A DNA stretch of 64,000 bases, from NCBI GenBank assembly GCA_040385105.1, contig JAZKHY010000005.1, positions 9,822 through 73,821 of the forward strand, given 5' to 3'. Of the stretch, positions 26,353 to 34,998 are shown piece by piece. Position 1 is the first letter of the stretch. The number at the start of each line of letters is the position of its first letter. The position numbers and the translations under genes were made by a program. This DNA comes from JACMQX01 sp040385105 (lineage in GTDB: Bacteria > Pseudomonadota > Gammaproteobacteria > Burkholderiales > Burkholderiaceae_C). The notes below the pieces were generated by a model, which did no database searches, was not told the origin of the DNA, and worked only from the letters and a program-made list of their open reading frames with translations.

Positions 26353-26808
26353 TTATGTACGGCTGTCAAGCATGTGGAAGTTCAAGAGCCGGGTGGCAAT
26401 GACCGTTTCCGCCAGAAAGCACAGCAGCGCCGCCAGAAAGCACACCACCCCGGCCAGGAAGCCGTAAATCGCCCAGCGGCTGACCTGGAAGGCCGTGGTC
26501 TCTCCCAGGAACAGCACAATGATCGTCAGCCCGATCAGGAACGCGCAGGAGGTGAGCAGCGCGATGCAGCCATTGGCCAGGCGCCCGCGCAGCCGCAGCT
26601 CGCCCAGCTCGACGAAGGCGCGCGCCAGGAACTGGTCGTCGGTGGAGACGCGGGCCCGGTCCTCCACCGTGCGCGCCCGGTCGATGATGCGCGCCAGGCG
26701 GCCGGCCACGGCGCCGATCATGCCGGAGACGGCCGTGAGCAGGAACACGGGCGCCACGGCCAGCTGGATGCCGTGGGTGATGGTGTCGGAATCGATGGGC
26801 AGGGCCAT
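26353..26808 (-). CDS. DUF2721 membrane protein
   Basis: A 151-residue integral membrane protein with three hydrophobic segments (IQLAVAPVFLLTAVSGMIGAV, LLTSCAFLIGLTIIVLFLG, YGFLAGVVCFLAALLCFLAE, each read in part). A conserved cytoplasmic loop has ARIIDRARTVEDRAR and ELGELRLRGRL. This arrangement is diagnostic for DUF2721, whose function is unknown. The start at 26808 follows the family pattern; the frame is open upstream. It is divergent from a LysR gene. Confidence 0.85.
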   Translation of the reverse strand: MALPIDSDTITHGIQLAVAPVFLLTAVSGMIGAVAGRLARIIDRARTVEDRARVSTDDQFLARAFVELGELRLRGRLANGCIALLTSCAFLIGLTIIVLFLGETTAFQVSRWAIYGFLAGVVCFLAALLCFLAETVIATRLLNFHMLDSRT

Positions 26809-26925
26809 GGTACGGGTTGCGATGTAGTTTTCAGGATTATCAGCCGCGCACCCGGGGATGCGAAGCGGGGTGCGGAGCAAAGGGCAAAGGCGTGAAAAGG
26901 CCTGCCAACGGGGCATACTCGGTGG

Positions 26926-27837
26926 ATGGACGACTTCCGCCCCGGCTCCACCCACCTGCCGGACCTGAACTCATTGCAGCTTTTCCTGCGCGCCGTGGAC
27001 AGCGGCAGCCTCTCGAAGGCTGCGCAGCAGTCGCACATCGCGCTGTCGGCGGCCAGCCGGCGCATCGGCATGCTGGAAGACCAGCTCGGCGTCCGGCTGC
27101 TCACCCGCACGCCCGCCGGCGTGGAGCCGACGCCGGCAGGCGTTGCCACCGCCGAGCATGCGCGGCAGCTGCTGCGCGGCGTGGACCACCTGCGCGCCGA
27201 GGTGGCCGACTACGGCAAGGGCGCCAAGGGCCATGTGCGCCTGCATGCCAACACCTCGGTCATGGGCCAGGAGCTGCCCGACCTGGTCGCCGGCTTCCTG
27301 GCGAAGCACCCGGACATCCGCATCGACATCCGCGAGCAGCGCAGCGGCGCGATTGCCCAGGCCCTGCGCGACGGCCTGGCCGATGTGGGCGTGGTGGTGG
27401 CCGGCGTGCCGCTGGACGGGCTGGACGCCCACCCCTACCGCTTTGACACCCTGGTGGCCATCGTGCCGCAGCGCCACCCGCTCAAGGGGCGCAGCGCCCG
27501 CTTCACGACGCTGCTGGACCACGACCTGGTGGGCCTGGACGACAGCGCCGCCATTACCCGCCTGATGGCCAGCGCGGCGGGCAGCTGCGACAAGCCGCTG
27601 CGCATGCGGGTGCAGGCCCAGAGCTTCGAGGCGGTGTGCCGCATGGTGGCAGCGGGCCTTGGCATCGGCATCCTGCCCGAGGGCGCTGTGCGCACCTACA
27701 AGCGCGACATGGACCTGCGCTTCATTGCCATTGCCGAGGACTGGGCGGCCCGGCAGATGTTCATCTGCACCCGCGCGGGCAAGGTGGCGCAGCCGGCCCG
27801 CACGCTGGTGCGGCACTTGCTGGCCGGCGCGGGCTGA
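26926..27837 (+). CDS. LysR-family transcriptional regulator
   Basis: A 303-residue LysR regulator with helix-turn-helix at about 13-72 (LQLFLRAVDSGSLSKAAQQS, AASRRIGMLEDQLGVRLL) and an effector-binding domain at 95-300. It converges on the ketopantoate-reductase-like gene and faces the DUF2721 gene, so its target is not obvious; it may control the acid cluster to its right, which also has its own LysR. It resembles the LysR at 12918-13898 in the region ANTSVMGQELPDLVAGFL. Confidence 0.92.
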   Translation: MDDFRPGSTHLPDLNSLQLFLRAVDSGSLSKAAQQSHIALSAASRRIGMLEDQLGVRLLTRTPAGVEPTPAGVATAEHARQLLRGVDHLRAEVADYGKGAKGHVRLHANTSVMGQELPDLVAGFLAKHPDIRIDIREQRSGAIAQALRDGLADVGVVVAGVPLDGLDAHPYRFDTLVAIVPQRHPLKGRSARFTTLLDHDLVGLDDSAAITRLMASAAGSCDKPLRMRVQAQSFEAVCRMVAAGLGIGILPEGAVRTYKRDMDLRFIAIAEDWAARQMFICTRAGKVAQPARTLVRHLLAGAG

Positions 27838-27853
27838 CACTCCCCCGGCCCGG

Positions 27854-28849
27854 TCAACCCCTGGCCAGTCCCCTGTCCAGCGCACGCACCAGCGGCACCA
27901 GCCCATCCAGCACCGGGCACGGCGTGCCTGACTCACGCGCGAGCAGTTGTACCTGGCCCAGGATGGCCTCGACCTCGATACGCCTGCCGGCCAGCACATC
28001 CTGGAGCATGGACGGCCGCACGCCGGACAGCGGTGCGCCCTCGCGCCCGCCCCCATTGGCAAACCAGGCGCGATTGGCCTCCAGCTCGCCGGAGATATCA
28101 CTGCCCTGCGCGGCGGCAATTCGCACCACCTCGTCCATCAAGCCCAGCACCATGCCGGCCAGTTCCGCATCAGCCGCCACACCGTCGATGGGCAGCCGCG
28201 TCAACGCGCAGATGGGATTGACCGGCACATTGCGCAGCAGCTTGCCCCAGACCTCCCGGCGGATGTCGGCGCAAGCCTCGGCGGCAAAGCCGCAGGCACG
28301 CATCAAGGCAACGGTGCCGTCCAGCCGCGCGCTGGTCATGCCTGCAGGCTCGCCCAGCAACCAGCGGTTGTTCCCGCGATGCAGGACCACACCGGGCGCG
28401 GTGACCTCGCTGGAGGAGTAAATGACGCAGGCCAGCGCCCGCTGAGGCGCAACCGTATTCCACAGCGCCTCGCCGGTGTCCACCAGAGGCAGCGGCGCTT
28501 CACCGGCGCGGCCATGCTTCCACCACCACGGAATTCCATTGTTGGCAAAGACGGCATGGCCGCCCGGCTTGATCAGCGCCGCAATGTCGGCAGCGCAGGC
28601 AGGCTGCGACATGGCCTTGAGCGTCACAAACACAATGTCCTGCGGCGGCAGCTCGCGCGGGCGGTCTGTCGCAACGGCGGGGCGGCTCACAGACTCACCC
28701 TCCGCAGACACGAGCCTGAGCCCATGCGCAGCTATGGCGCGCAGATGCTCGCCCCGCGCCACGACCGACACTTCCGCCCGCCCCGCCTGCATCAGCCGGC
28801 TGGCCACCAGGCTGCCGACTGCGCCTGCCCCATAGACACAGACTTTCAT
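27854..28849 (-). CDS. Ketopantoate reductase-like (ApbA/PanE) oxidoreductase
   Basis: A 331-residue NAD(P)-dependent reductase. The Rossmann motif VYGAGAVGSLVASRL opens the protein, and the catalytic Lys of the family is seen in WGKLLRNVPVNPICALT. PanE reduces 2-dehydropantoate, but paralogues in catabolic operons reduce other 2-keto acids. As the last gene of the minus-strand acid cluster (dehydrogenase, two Bug proteins, RraA-like enzyme), it more likely acts on a keto acid of that pathway than in pantothenate synthesis. Confidence 0.85.
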   Translation of the reverse strand: MKVCVYGAGAVGSLVASRLMQAGRAEVSVVARGEHLRAIAAHGLRLVSAEGESVSRPAVATDRPRELPPQDIVFVTLKAMSQPACAADIAALIKPGGHAVFANNGIPWWWKHGRAGEAPLPLVDTGEALWNTVAPQRALACVIYSSSEVTAPGVVLHRGNNRWLLGEPAGMTSARLDGTVALMRACGFAAEACADIRREVWGKLLRNVPVNPICALTRLPIDGVAADAELAGMVLGLMDEVVRIAAAQGSDISGELEANRAWFANGGGREGAPLSGVRPSMLQDVLAGRRIEVEAILGQVQLLARESGTPCPVLDGLVPLVRALDRGLARG

Positions 28850-28894
28850 GATGCCAAGCCTTCAACCGGTGCCAACAACACAGTCAACACAGCG

Positions 28895-29614
28895 TCACGT
28901 CACCGCGTCATCGCAGGCGGCGTCGATCTCTTCCACATCCATCGTCGCGTAAACGGCCGCCGCGCCGCTCAGGTCCCAGACGGCCGCGCCGCCGGCCATG
29001 GCGGCCGCAGCGTCCTCTTCCTTGCGCATGCGGGCCAGGGCACCTTCAATCGCCTCGGCCGCAAGCGCGCGCGGCACAGACAGCACGCCGTCGCCGTCGG
29101 CCATGATCAGGTCGCCGGGCGTCACCGTCACGCCGTCGCAGGCCACCGGTGTGTTGACGAAGCCATGGCCGCGCTTGTCCGGATGCATCGGGTGGATGTG
29201 GGTGGCCCACACCGGGAAGCCCAGCTGGCGCACCGTGTCCACATCGCGCGCGCAGCCATGCACCACCACGCCGGCCAGGCCTTTTTTCTGGGCGTAGCGG
29301 GTGGCCAGGTCCCCCCACTGGGCGCCCGACAGTTCCGACTGGCACACCACCACCAGCACGTCGCCGGGCTGCGCCAGGTAGAGCGCGCGGTGCATCATCA
29401 GGTTGTCGCCGGCGCCGCAGAAGGCGGTCACGGCCGGCCCGGCAATCCGGGCGCCTTCGACGATGGGCCGCATGCGCGCGGACATCAGCCCGGCGCGACC
29501 ATGCGGGCCCATGGCCTCATGCAGGTCGGCCACCGTCGCTTCAAGCGCGCGCTTGCACAGCGCGGCATCGACGCGGTTGACCTTGAGGAATACCTTTGAT
29601 CTGTTCAAACTCAT
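28895..29614 (-). CDS. RraA-family aldolase/decarboxylase (CHA aldolase type)
   Basis: A 239-residue protein of the RraA/class II aldolase group that includes 4-carboxy-4-hydroxy-2-oxoadipate aldolase and oxaloacetate decarboxylase. The substrate-binding Arg-Asp motif is intact in GVVVHGCARDVDTVRQLGF, and GDNLMMHRALYLAQPGDV is typical of the enzymes rather than of the RNase E inhibitor. Expected reaction: metal-dependent cleavage or decarboxylation of a 2-oxo acid to pyruvate. It lies between a Bug gene and the PanE-like gene in a likely operon starting at 32894. Confidence 0.87.
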   Translation of the reverse strand: MSLNRSKVFLKVNRVDAALCKRALEATVADLHEAMGPHGRAGLMSARMRPIVEGARIAGPAVTAFCGAGDNLMMHRALYLAQPGDVLVVVCQSELSGAQWGDLATRYAQKKGLAGVVVHGCARDVDTVRQLGFPVWATHIHPMHPDKRGHGFVNTPVACDGVTVTPGDLIMADGDGVLSVPRALAAEAIEGALARMRKEEDAAAAMAGGAAVWDLSGAAAVYATMDVEEIDAACDDAVT

Positions 29615-29675
29615 CTTGTTCTTTCGTGTGGGCTGTTCATGTGTGCCCGGGTTTGCGTTCCGGGCCTGCGGCGGT

Positions 29676-30644
29676 TCAGTCCGCCTTCGTTCCGGAGTCC
29701 CGGGCGACCTTGCCCCAGCGGGCCGTGTCGTTCTTCACCATCGTGTCGAAGGCCTGGGCGGACACGGGCAGCGGGTCGGCCCCCACACCGGCGAACTTGT
29801 CGATGGTGTCCTTTGCCCGCAGGATCTCGTTCACATCGGCGTTGATCTTCTGCACCACGGCGGCGGGCACCGCAGCCGGCGCGAACAGGCCGAACCACGA
29901 GTCGAACTCCAGCGCCTTGACGCCGGACTCGGCCATCGTCGGCACATCCTTGATGGCGTCCACCCGTTTGGCACCGGTCACCGCAATCGGCTTGACCATG
30001 CCGGCCTTCACCTGCGTCATGACCGACGGCACCGCGATGTGCAGCACCTCGATCTGCCCGCCAATGGTGTCGGTCACCGCCTGCGCGATGCCCTTGTACG
30101 GCACGTGCACGATCTTCACGCCCGCCGTGTTGTTGAGCATCTCGCCCATCAGGTGGTTCAGCGAGCCGTTGCCCGAGGTGGCGTAGTTCAGCGAGCGGGT
30201 TTTGGCCAGCGCGATGAGTTCCTTCATGTTGCTGACCGGCAGCTTGTTGTTGACCACCGTCATGAACGGGATGGTGGCAATGGCGGCGACGGCGGCAAAG
30301 TCTTTCTCGGGGTCATAGCTCAGGCTCTTGTACACGGCCGCATTGACCGACTGCGTGCCCACATAGCCCAGCATCAGCGTGTAGCCGTCCGCCGGCGACT
30401 TGGCCACAAAGTCCGCGCCGACGTTGCCGCCCGCCCCGGCCTTGTAGTCCACCACCACCGGCTGGCCCCACTTTTCAGCCAGCCGCGTGGCCACATGGCG
30501 CGCCAGCACGTCCGAGGTGCCGCCCGGGTTCTGCGGAACAATGATCTTGACCACGCGCGAGGGGAATGGGCCGGAGGTCTGGGCCAGCGCCGGGACCGCC
30601 GCCGCGCCGACGGCCAGCATGGCGGCCGCGATGAATGCTTTCAT
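29676..30644 (-). CDS. Bug-family substrate-binding protein
   Basis: A 322-residue periplasmic binding protein with signal peptide ending VPALAQ. Landmarks are KIIVPQNPGGTSDVLARHVA, VDYKAGAGGNVGADFV and VPYKGIAQAVTDTIGGQIE (each read in part). It is the second Bug gene of the cluster; no membrane transporter genes accompany it. The two tandem Bug proteins are clearly different in sequence and may bind different acids. Confidence 0.92.
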   Translation of the reverse strand: MKAFIAAAMLAVGAAAVPALAQTSGPFPSRVVKIIVPQNPGGTSDVLARHVATRLAEKWGQPVVVDYKAGAGGNVGADFVAKSPADGYTLMLGYVGTQSVNAAVYKSLSYDPEKDFAAVAAIATIPFMTVVNNKLPVSNMKELIALAKTRSLNYATSGNGSLNHLMGEMLNNTAGVKIVHVPYKGIAQAVTDTIGGQIEVLHIAVPSVMTQVKAGMVKPIAVTGAKRVDAIKDVPTMAESGVKALEFDSWFGLFAPAAVPAAVVQKINADVNEILRAKDTIDKFAGVGADPLPVSAQAFDTMVKNDTARWGKVARDSGTKAD

Positions 30645-30780
30645 GGGAATGTCTCCAGGTTGTTATGACAACGACCCGGAGACTTTAAACGCCGCAAGGC
30701 GCTTCAGCGCATCAAAGGCATTGCGCCTTCAACAAGCATTACTTCGAAATTCGGCAAGACCGCAGGGCCACCCCGGCGCC

Positions 30781-31755
30781 CTACTTCTTGCCGCCCAGGT
30801 TCAGCCGCGCAGCGCCCTCGGTGTAGAGCTTCGTCTTCTCGGCCATGAACGCTTCCATCTGGTCGGTGCCCACATTGACCAGCTCGAAGCCGCTCTTGGC
30901 CGCAAGCTCCTTCATCTCGGGGTCGTTGTTGAGCTGGGCCCACAGGTCGGCCATCTTCTTCCGGGCGTCGGCCGGTGTGGCCTTGGGCATGCCGATGCCG
31001 CGGTAGGCGCCGTCCACCCAGTCCACGCCCAGTTCCCTGAAGGTGGGCACATCGGGCATCAGCGGGTGGCGCTTTTCCATGGCAACGGCCAGCGCGCGGA
31101 CCTTGGTCTTGTTGTTGATCGCGAAGGCGGTGTAGGTCACCGCGCCGTCGATCTGGTTGCCGACGATGGCCAGCGCCATGTCGCCCGTGCCCTTGTACGG
31201 CACATAGGTGCTCTTGATGCCGAAGGCCGCATTGAGCCGCTCATGCGAAGCATGGTTGGCCGAGTTCAGGCCCGAGCCGCCAAGGTTCATCTTGCCGGGG
31301 TTCTTCTTTGCGGCCGCAATGAACTCGGCAAAGTTCCTGATGGGGCTGGCCTCCGGCACCACCAGGATGTCCGGCGTGTAGTGGAACCAGAACACCGGCG
31401 TGATGTCCGTGGTCTTGTACTGCACCTGCCCCTCCAGCGGCTGGAACACGATGTGCGGCAGGTTCACGCCCACCACGTTCAGGCCATCGCCGGGCAGCTG
31501 GTTCATCTGGCCCCACATCAGCGCGCCGCCGGCACCGGCCTTGTACTGGATGATGGTGTCGATGGCCGCGCACTTCTTCTTGAGCACCACCTGCTGGTGG
31601 CGCGCCGACAGGTCGGACTCGCCGCCCGGCGGGAAGGCCTGCCAGTACATCACGTTCTTGTCGGGGCAGGCCTGGGCCAGCGCGGTGGACGTCATCGCGA
31701 AAGGCGCGGCGGCCAGGCAGGCCAGGCCCACCCATTTGCGGATTGCTGCATTCAT
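30781..31755 (-). CDS. Bug-family substrate-binding protein, divergent
   Basis: A 324-residue periplasmic protein with signal peptide ending STALAQ. It keeps the Bug pattern (AFPPGGESDLSARH, YKAGAGGALMWGQM, VPYKGTGDMALAIVGNQID) but is more distant than the other four here. A mature-part Cys pair (ACPDKN, KKCAAID) near the N-terminus suggests a disulfide. It follows the tartrate/D-malate dehydrogenase gene by 26 bases in the same direction, so is probably in its operon. Confidence 0.9.
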   Translation of the reverse strand: MNAAIRKWVGLACLAAAPFAMTSTALAQACPDKNVMYWQAFPPGGESDLSARHQQVVLKKKCAAIDTIIQYKAGAGGALMWGQMNQLPGDGLNVVGVNLPHIVFQPLEGQVQYKTTDITPVFWFHYTPDILVVPEASPIRNFAEFIAAAKKNPGKMNLGGSGLNSANHASHERLNAAFGIKSTYVPYKGTGDMALAIVGNQIDGAVTYTAFAINNKTKVRALAVAMEKRHPLMPDVPTFRELGVDWVDGAYRGIGMPKATPADARKKMADLWAQLNNDPEMKELAAKSGFELVNVGTDQMEAFMAEKTKLYTEGAARLNLGGKK

Positions 31756-31781
31756 GTCTTGTCTCCTTTGTGGTTGGGTGA

Positions 31782-32894
31782 TCAGGCGGCCACGGGCTGC
31801 GGTTCGCGCGCGGCAGCCGGCGCGGTGCGCCCGCCGACGCTGGCGCAGACGGCGGCAGTAACCTGGGCCGTGGTGGCCGTGCCGCCCAGGTCCCGCGCAT
31901 GCAGGGCCGGGTCGGCCGTGACTTTTTCAATCGCGGCCATCAGCTGCGCGGCGGCACCGGCCTCGCCCAGGTGCTCCAGCAGCATCACGCAGCTCCAGAA
32001 GGTGCCCACCGGGTTGGCCAGGCCCTTGCCCATGATGTCGAAGGCCGAGCCGTGGATGGGCTCGAACATCGACGGGTAGCGCCGCTCGGGGTCGATGTTG
32101 CCCGTGGGCGCAATGCCCAGGCTGCCGGCCAGCGCTGCTGCCAGGTCGCTCAGGATGTCGGCATGCAGGTTGGTCGCGACAATGGTGTCCAGCGAGCCGG
32201 GCCGGTTGACCATGCGGGCGGTGCAGGCGTCCACCAGCTCCTTGTCCCAGCGCACATCGGGGAACTCGCGGCTGACTTCCAGCGCGATCTCGTCCCACAT
32301 CACCATGGCATGGCGCTGCGCGTTGGACTTGGTCACCACCGTCAGCAGCTTGCGCGGCCGCGAGCGGGCCAGCGTGAAGGCATAGCGCATGATGCGCTGC
32401 ACACCGGCGCGCGTCATCATCGACACATCGGTCGCCACCTCGATCGGGTGACCCTGGTGGGCGCGCCCGCCCACGCCGGCGTATTCGCCCTCGGAGTTCT
32501 CGCGCACGATGACCCAGTCCAGCTGCTGCGGGGTGCAGCGCTTGAGCGGTGCGTCAATGCCCGGCAGGATGCGGGTCGGCCGCACGTTGGCGTACTGGTC
32601 AAAGCCCTGGCAGATCTTCAGTCGCAGGCCCCAGAGGGTGATGTGGTCCGGGATGTCCGGGTCGCCGGCCGAGCCGAACAGGATGGCGTCCTTGCCGCGC
32701 AATGCATCCAGGCCATCGGCCGGCATCATCTCGCCATGCGCGCGGTACCAGTCGCCACCCCAGCCGAAGGTGGTGAACTCGAACGCAAAGGCGTCCTGCG
32801 TGGCGGCCAGCGCCTGCAGCACCTGCTGCCCCGCAGGGATCACTTCCTTGCCAATGCCGTCTCCGGGAATGCAGGCAATGTTGTAGGTCTTCAC
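31782..32894 (-). CDS. Tartrate/D-malate dehydrogenase-type beta-decarboxylating dehydrogenase
   Basis: A 370-residue NAD-dependent enzyme of the isocitrate/isopropylmalate dehydrogenase family. Motifs are IPGDGIGKEV, the substrate loop VIVRENSEGEYAGVGG, TKSNAQRHAMVMWDE, NLHADILSDL and MFEPIHGSAFDIMGKG. The loop and length match tartrate dehydrogenases (TtuC) and the D-malate enzyme DmlA rather than LeuB. The GTG at 32894 is chosen, with AAGGA upstream; a TTG at 32951 would add residues unlike the family. The divergent LysR gene mirrors the dmlA-dmlR layout of E. coli. Confidence 0.88.
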   Translation of the reverse strand: MKTYNIACIPGDGIGKEVIPAGQQVLQALAATQDAFAFEFTTFGWGGDWYRAHGEMMPADGLDALRGKDAILFGSAGDPDIPDHITLWGLRLKICQGFDQYANVRPTRILPGIDAPLKRCTPQQLDWVIVRENSEGEYAGVGGRAHQGHPIEVATDVSMMTRAGVQRIMRYAFTLARSRPRKLLTVVTKSNAQRHAMVMWDEIALEVSREFPDVRWDKELVDACTARMVNRPGSLDTIVATNLHADILSDLAAALAGSLGIAPTGNIDPERRYPSMFEPIHGSAFDIMGKGLANPVGTFWSCVMLLEHLGEAGAAAQLMAAIEKVTADPALHARDLGGTATTAQVTAAVCASVGGRTAPAAAREPQPVAA

Positions 32895-32971
32895 GTTCCA
32901 GGTCCTTGTCGTAGTGGTGGATGAACGGACTGTACGGATTGCCCGCCTCAATGGAAGCCGCTAAAGTAATC

Positions 32972-32998
32972 CCATTGTTAACCTTGGCTCAACAATGG
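32972..32998. promoter_or_regulatory. LysR-type box CCATTGTT-N11-AACAATGG overlapping the regulator's start codon
   Basis: Perfect 8-bp arms separated by 11 bases give the classic LysR T-N11-A layout. It sits in the 100-bp region between the dehydrogenase and LysR genes. The right arm includes the LysR ATG at 32995, so binding would directly block the regulator's own expression. Binding is inferred. Confidence 0.55.
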
Positions 32999-33930
32999 CC
33001 AGCAAGACCAGCGCACCGTCGGAGATGGCTTTTTTCAGCACACTGGCGCGCTGCGGCAGCTTCTCCGGCGCCGCGCGCGAGCTGGACGTGAGTACCGCCG
33101 CCATCAGCAAGCGGCTGGCACAGATGGAAGCGCGCCTTGGCACCCAGCTGCTCAACCGCACCACCCGCCGCGTGAGCCTTACCGCCGAGGGCGAGCTGTA
33201 TCTCACCCATGCGCGGCAGATCCTCACACAAATAGACGACCTGGAGCAGTTGCTGACCAGCGCCACCGCCGAGCCCAAGGGCCTGCTGCGGGTCAACGCC
33301 ACGCTGGGCTTCGGCCGCAGCCACATTGCGCCGCTGATCTCGCGCTTTGCAAAAAGCCATGCACAGGTGCAGGTGCAACTGCAGCTGTCAGTCAACCCGC
33401 CGGCGCTGACTGAAGACGCGTTTGACGTGTGCGTGCGTTTCGGCGAGCCGCCCGAGGCCCGCATCATCGCGCGCAAGCTCGCGCCCAACCGCCGCCTGCT
33501 CTGCGCCACGCCCGCCTACCTGGCAAAGCACGGCACACCGAAAGCCCCGGCCGACCTGGCCCGGCACACCTGCATCTGCATCCGCCAGGGCGACGATGCC
33601 TACGGCGTATGGCGCCTGTCGTCCGGCCGGCAGAGCGAGGCGGTCAAGGTGCGCGGCGCGCTCAGCACCAGCGACGGCGAGATCGCCGTCAACTGGGCGC
33701 TTGAAGGCCACGGCATCCTGATGCGGGCCGAATGGGACATCGCCCGCTACCTGCGCAGCGGCCGCCTGGTGCGGGTGCTGGAGAACTGGCAGACGCCGCC
33801 GGCCGACATCTATGCCGTGTACCCGCAACGCCACCAGACCTCGGCCCGCGTCGGCGCCTTCGTGCAGTTCCTGTGCAAGGAGTTCGAGCGCATGGGCCCG
33901 GGCGAGAAGCCGGCGAAGCCCAAGTGGTAG
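32995..33930 (+). CDS. LysR-family transcriptional regulator (DmlR/TtuA-like position)
   Basis: A 311-residue LysR regulator with helix-turn-helix at about 10-65 (AFFSTLARCGSFSGAARELD, AAISKRLAQMEARLGTQLL) and an effector domain carrying the typical FDVCVRFGEPPEARIIARKL. It is divergent from the tartrate/D-malate dehydrogenase gene and so is expected to control that acid operon in response to its substrate. No ribosome-binding site precedes the ATG, which lies within a palindromic LysR box; the next in-frame ATG is at 33025. Confidence 0.92.
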   Translation: MASKTSAPSEMAFFSTLARCGSFSGAARELDVSTAAISKRLAQMEARLGTQLLNRTTRRVSLTAEGELYLTHARQILTQIDDLEQLLTSATAEPKGLLRVNATLGFGRSHIAPLISRFAKSHAQVQVQLQLSVNPPALTEDAFDVCVRFGEPPEARIIARKLAPNRRLLCATPAYLAKHGTPKAPADLARHTCICIRQGDDAYGVWRLSSGRQSEAVKVRGALSTSDGEIAVNWALEGHGILMRAEWDIARYLRSGRLVRVLENWQTPPADIYAVYPQRHQTSARVGAFVQFLCKEFERMGPGEKPAKPKW

Positions 33931-33986
33931 GCGGCACTGCCTCAGGGTAGTCGCGCATTGCCCCGCCCCGGCGGCCTCATGGAAAA

Positions 33987-34000
33987 TGGAACCGTTTCCA
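33987..34000. promoter_or_regulatory. LacI-family operator TGGAACCGTTTCCA
   Basis: A 14-bp dyad with a central CG and one mismatch, 19 bases ahead of the dehydrogenase start at 34020. The pattern matches operators of LacI/GalR regulators, and a near-identical site is at 34973-34986. The LacI-type gene at 35637 is the obvious binder. Confidence 0.6.
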
Positions 34001-34019
34001 CAACCTGCACCCGAAGACC

Positions 34020-34943
34020 ATGACACCACCCGCACCCGACGCCGCCGCACCCCGCACAACCCTGCGCACCGGCCTCATCGGCCCCGGCCTGATGGGCCGA
34101 GGCATGGGCCTGTCGCTCCTGCGCGCCGGGCATTCGCTGGGCGTGGTTGCGCACCGCCGCCGCGAGACGGTGGACGAGCTCGTGTCGGCCGGCGCCTGGG
34201 AGGCGCCCGATGCCGCATCGCTGGCCACCCTGTGCGACGTGCTGGTGCTGTGCCTGCCGTCGGTCGAAGCAGCAGAGTCAGTGCTCTTCGGCAGCGGCGG
34301 CATCACGCAGGGCGCGCTGCACCGCAGCCGGCAGGACCTGCTGGTCATTGAGTGCTCCACCCTCACGCCGGCAGCCGCCGTTTCCTTCGACGGGCGGCTG
34401 GGCCAGGCCGGCATTGCCTTTGCTGACGCACCCGTCACCCGCGGCCCGCGCGAGGCCGTGGCGGGCACGCTCAACGCCTTGCTCGGCGGCAGGCCCGGGC
34501 ACGCAGGGCGGGCCAGCCAGGTGCTGGGCGCCTTCTGCGAAAAAATCTTCACCTTCGGCGCGCCGGGCCAGGGCTATGCGGCCAAGCTGGTCAGCAACTT
34601 CCTGGCCTTCAGCAACCTGGCGGCCGTGGCGGAAGGCATGGCCACTGCCACCCGGGCAGGCCTGGACATGCCGGTGCTGATGCAGGCCCTGGCACTGGGC
34701 GGCGCGCAAAGCCGTGTGCTGGACGGGCTGGCACCGGTGCTCGCCGGCACCGGCGAGTCCCGCTCCATCGTGACCGTCGGCACGGCCCACAAGGACGTGG
34801 CGTACTACCTTGCGTTTGCCCGCGCGGCGGGAAGTGCCGGCGCAGTCGCCGAGTGCGTGGAAGGCCAGTATGCCGAGGCGGTTTCAGCCGGCCTGGGCGG
34901 GGAGCTGACGCCGCAATACCTGCGCCACCGCTCACGGCCCTGA
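34020..34943 (+). CDS. Beta-hydroxyacid dehydrogenase (3-hydroxyisobutyrate dehydrogenase family)
   Basis: A 307-residue NAD(P)-dependent dehydrogenase. The dinucleotide motif is GLIGPGLMGRGMGLSLLRAG. The substrate-binding strand has DAPVTRGPREAVAGTLNALLGG, and the helix with the catalytic Lys is seen as GYAAKLVSNFLAFSN. The family oxidises 3-hydroxyisobutyrate, tartronate semialdehyde and related acids. It is the first gene of a cluster whose LacI regulator probably binds just upstream. The start at 34020 fits the family. Confidence 0.88.
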   Translation: MTPPAPDAAAPRTTLRTGLIGPGLMGRGMGLSLLRAGHSLGVVAHRRRETVDELVSAGAWEAPDAASLATLCDVLVLCLPSVEAAESVLFGSGGITQGALHRSRQDLLVIECSTLTPAAAVSFDGRLGQAGIAFADAPVTRGPREAVAGTLNALLGGRPGHAGRASQVLGAFCEKIFTFGAPGQGYAAKLVSNFLAFSNLAAVAEGMATATRAGLDMPVLMQALALGGAQSRVLDGLAPVLAGTGESRSIVTVGTAHKDVAYYLAFARAAGSAGAVAECVEGQYAEAVSAGLGGELTPQYLRHRSRP

Positions 34944-34972
34944 CGCCTGCGCGACATCAGGGAATGACCTGA

Positions 34973-34986
34973 TAGAAACGTTTCCA
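34973..34986. promoter_or_regulatory. LacI-family operator TAGAAACGTTTCCA
   Basis: The core GAAACGTTTC is a perfect dyad centred on CG, 12 bases before the ATG at 34999. It shares CGTTTCCAC with the site at 33987. Together the two mark separate transcripts under one LacI regulator. Confidence 0.6.
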
Positions 34987-34998
34987 CTCCGTTCTACG

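Noticed and set aside
26847..26873. CGCACCC-N13-GGGTGCG dyad between the DUF2721 and LysR genes
   Set aside because: Short GC-rich arms are expected by chance at this base composition, and spacing does not match LysR boxes.
30696..30729. AAGGCGC-N20-GCGCCTT inverted repeat between the two tandem Bug genes
   Set aside because: Arms are only 7 bp with a long spacer and no T-run; too weak to call a terminator or attenuator.
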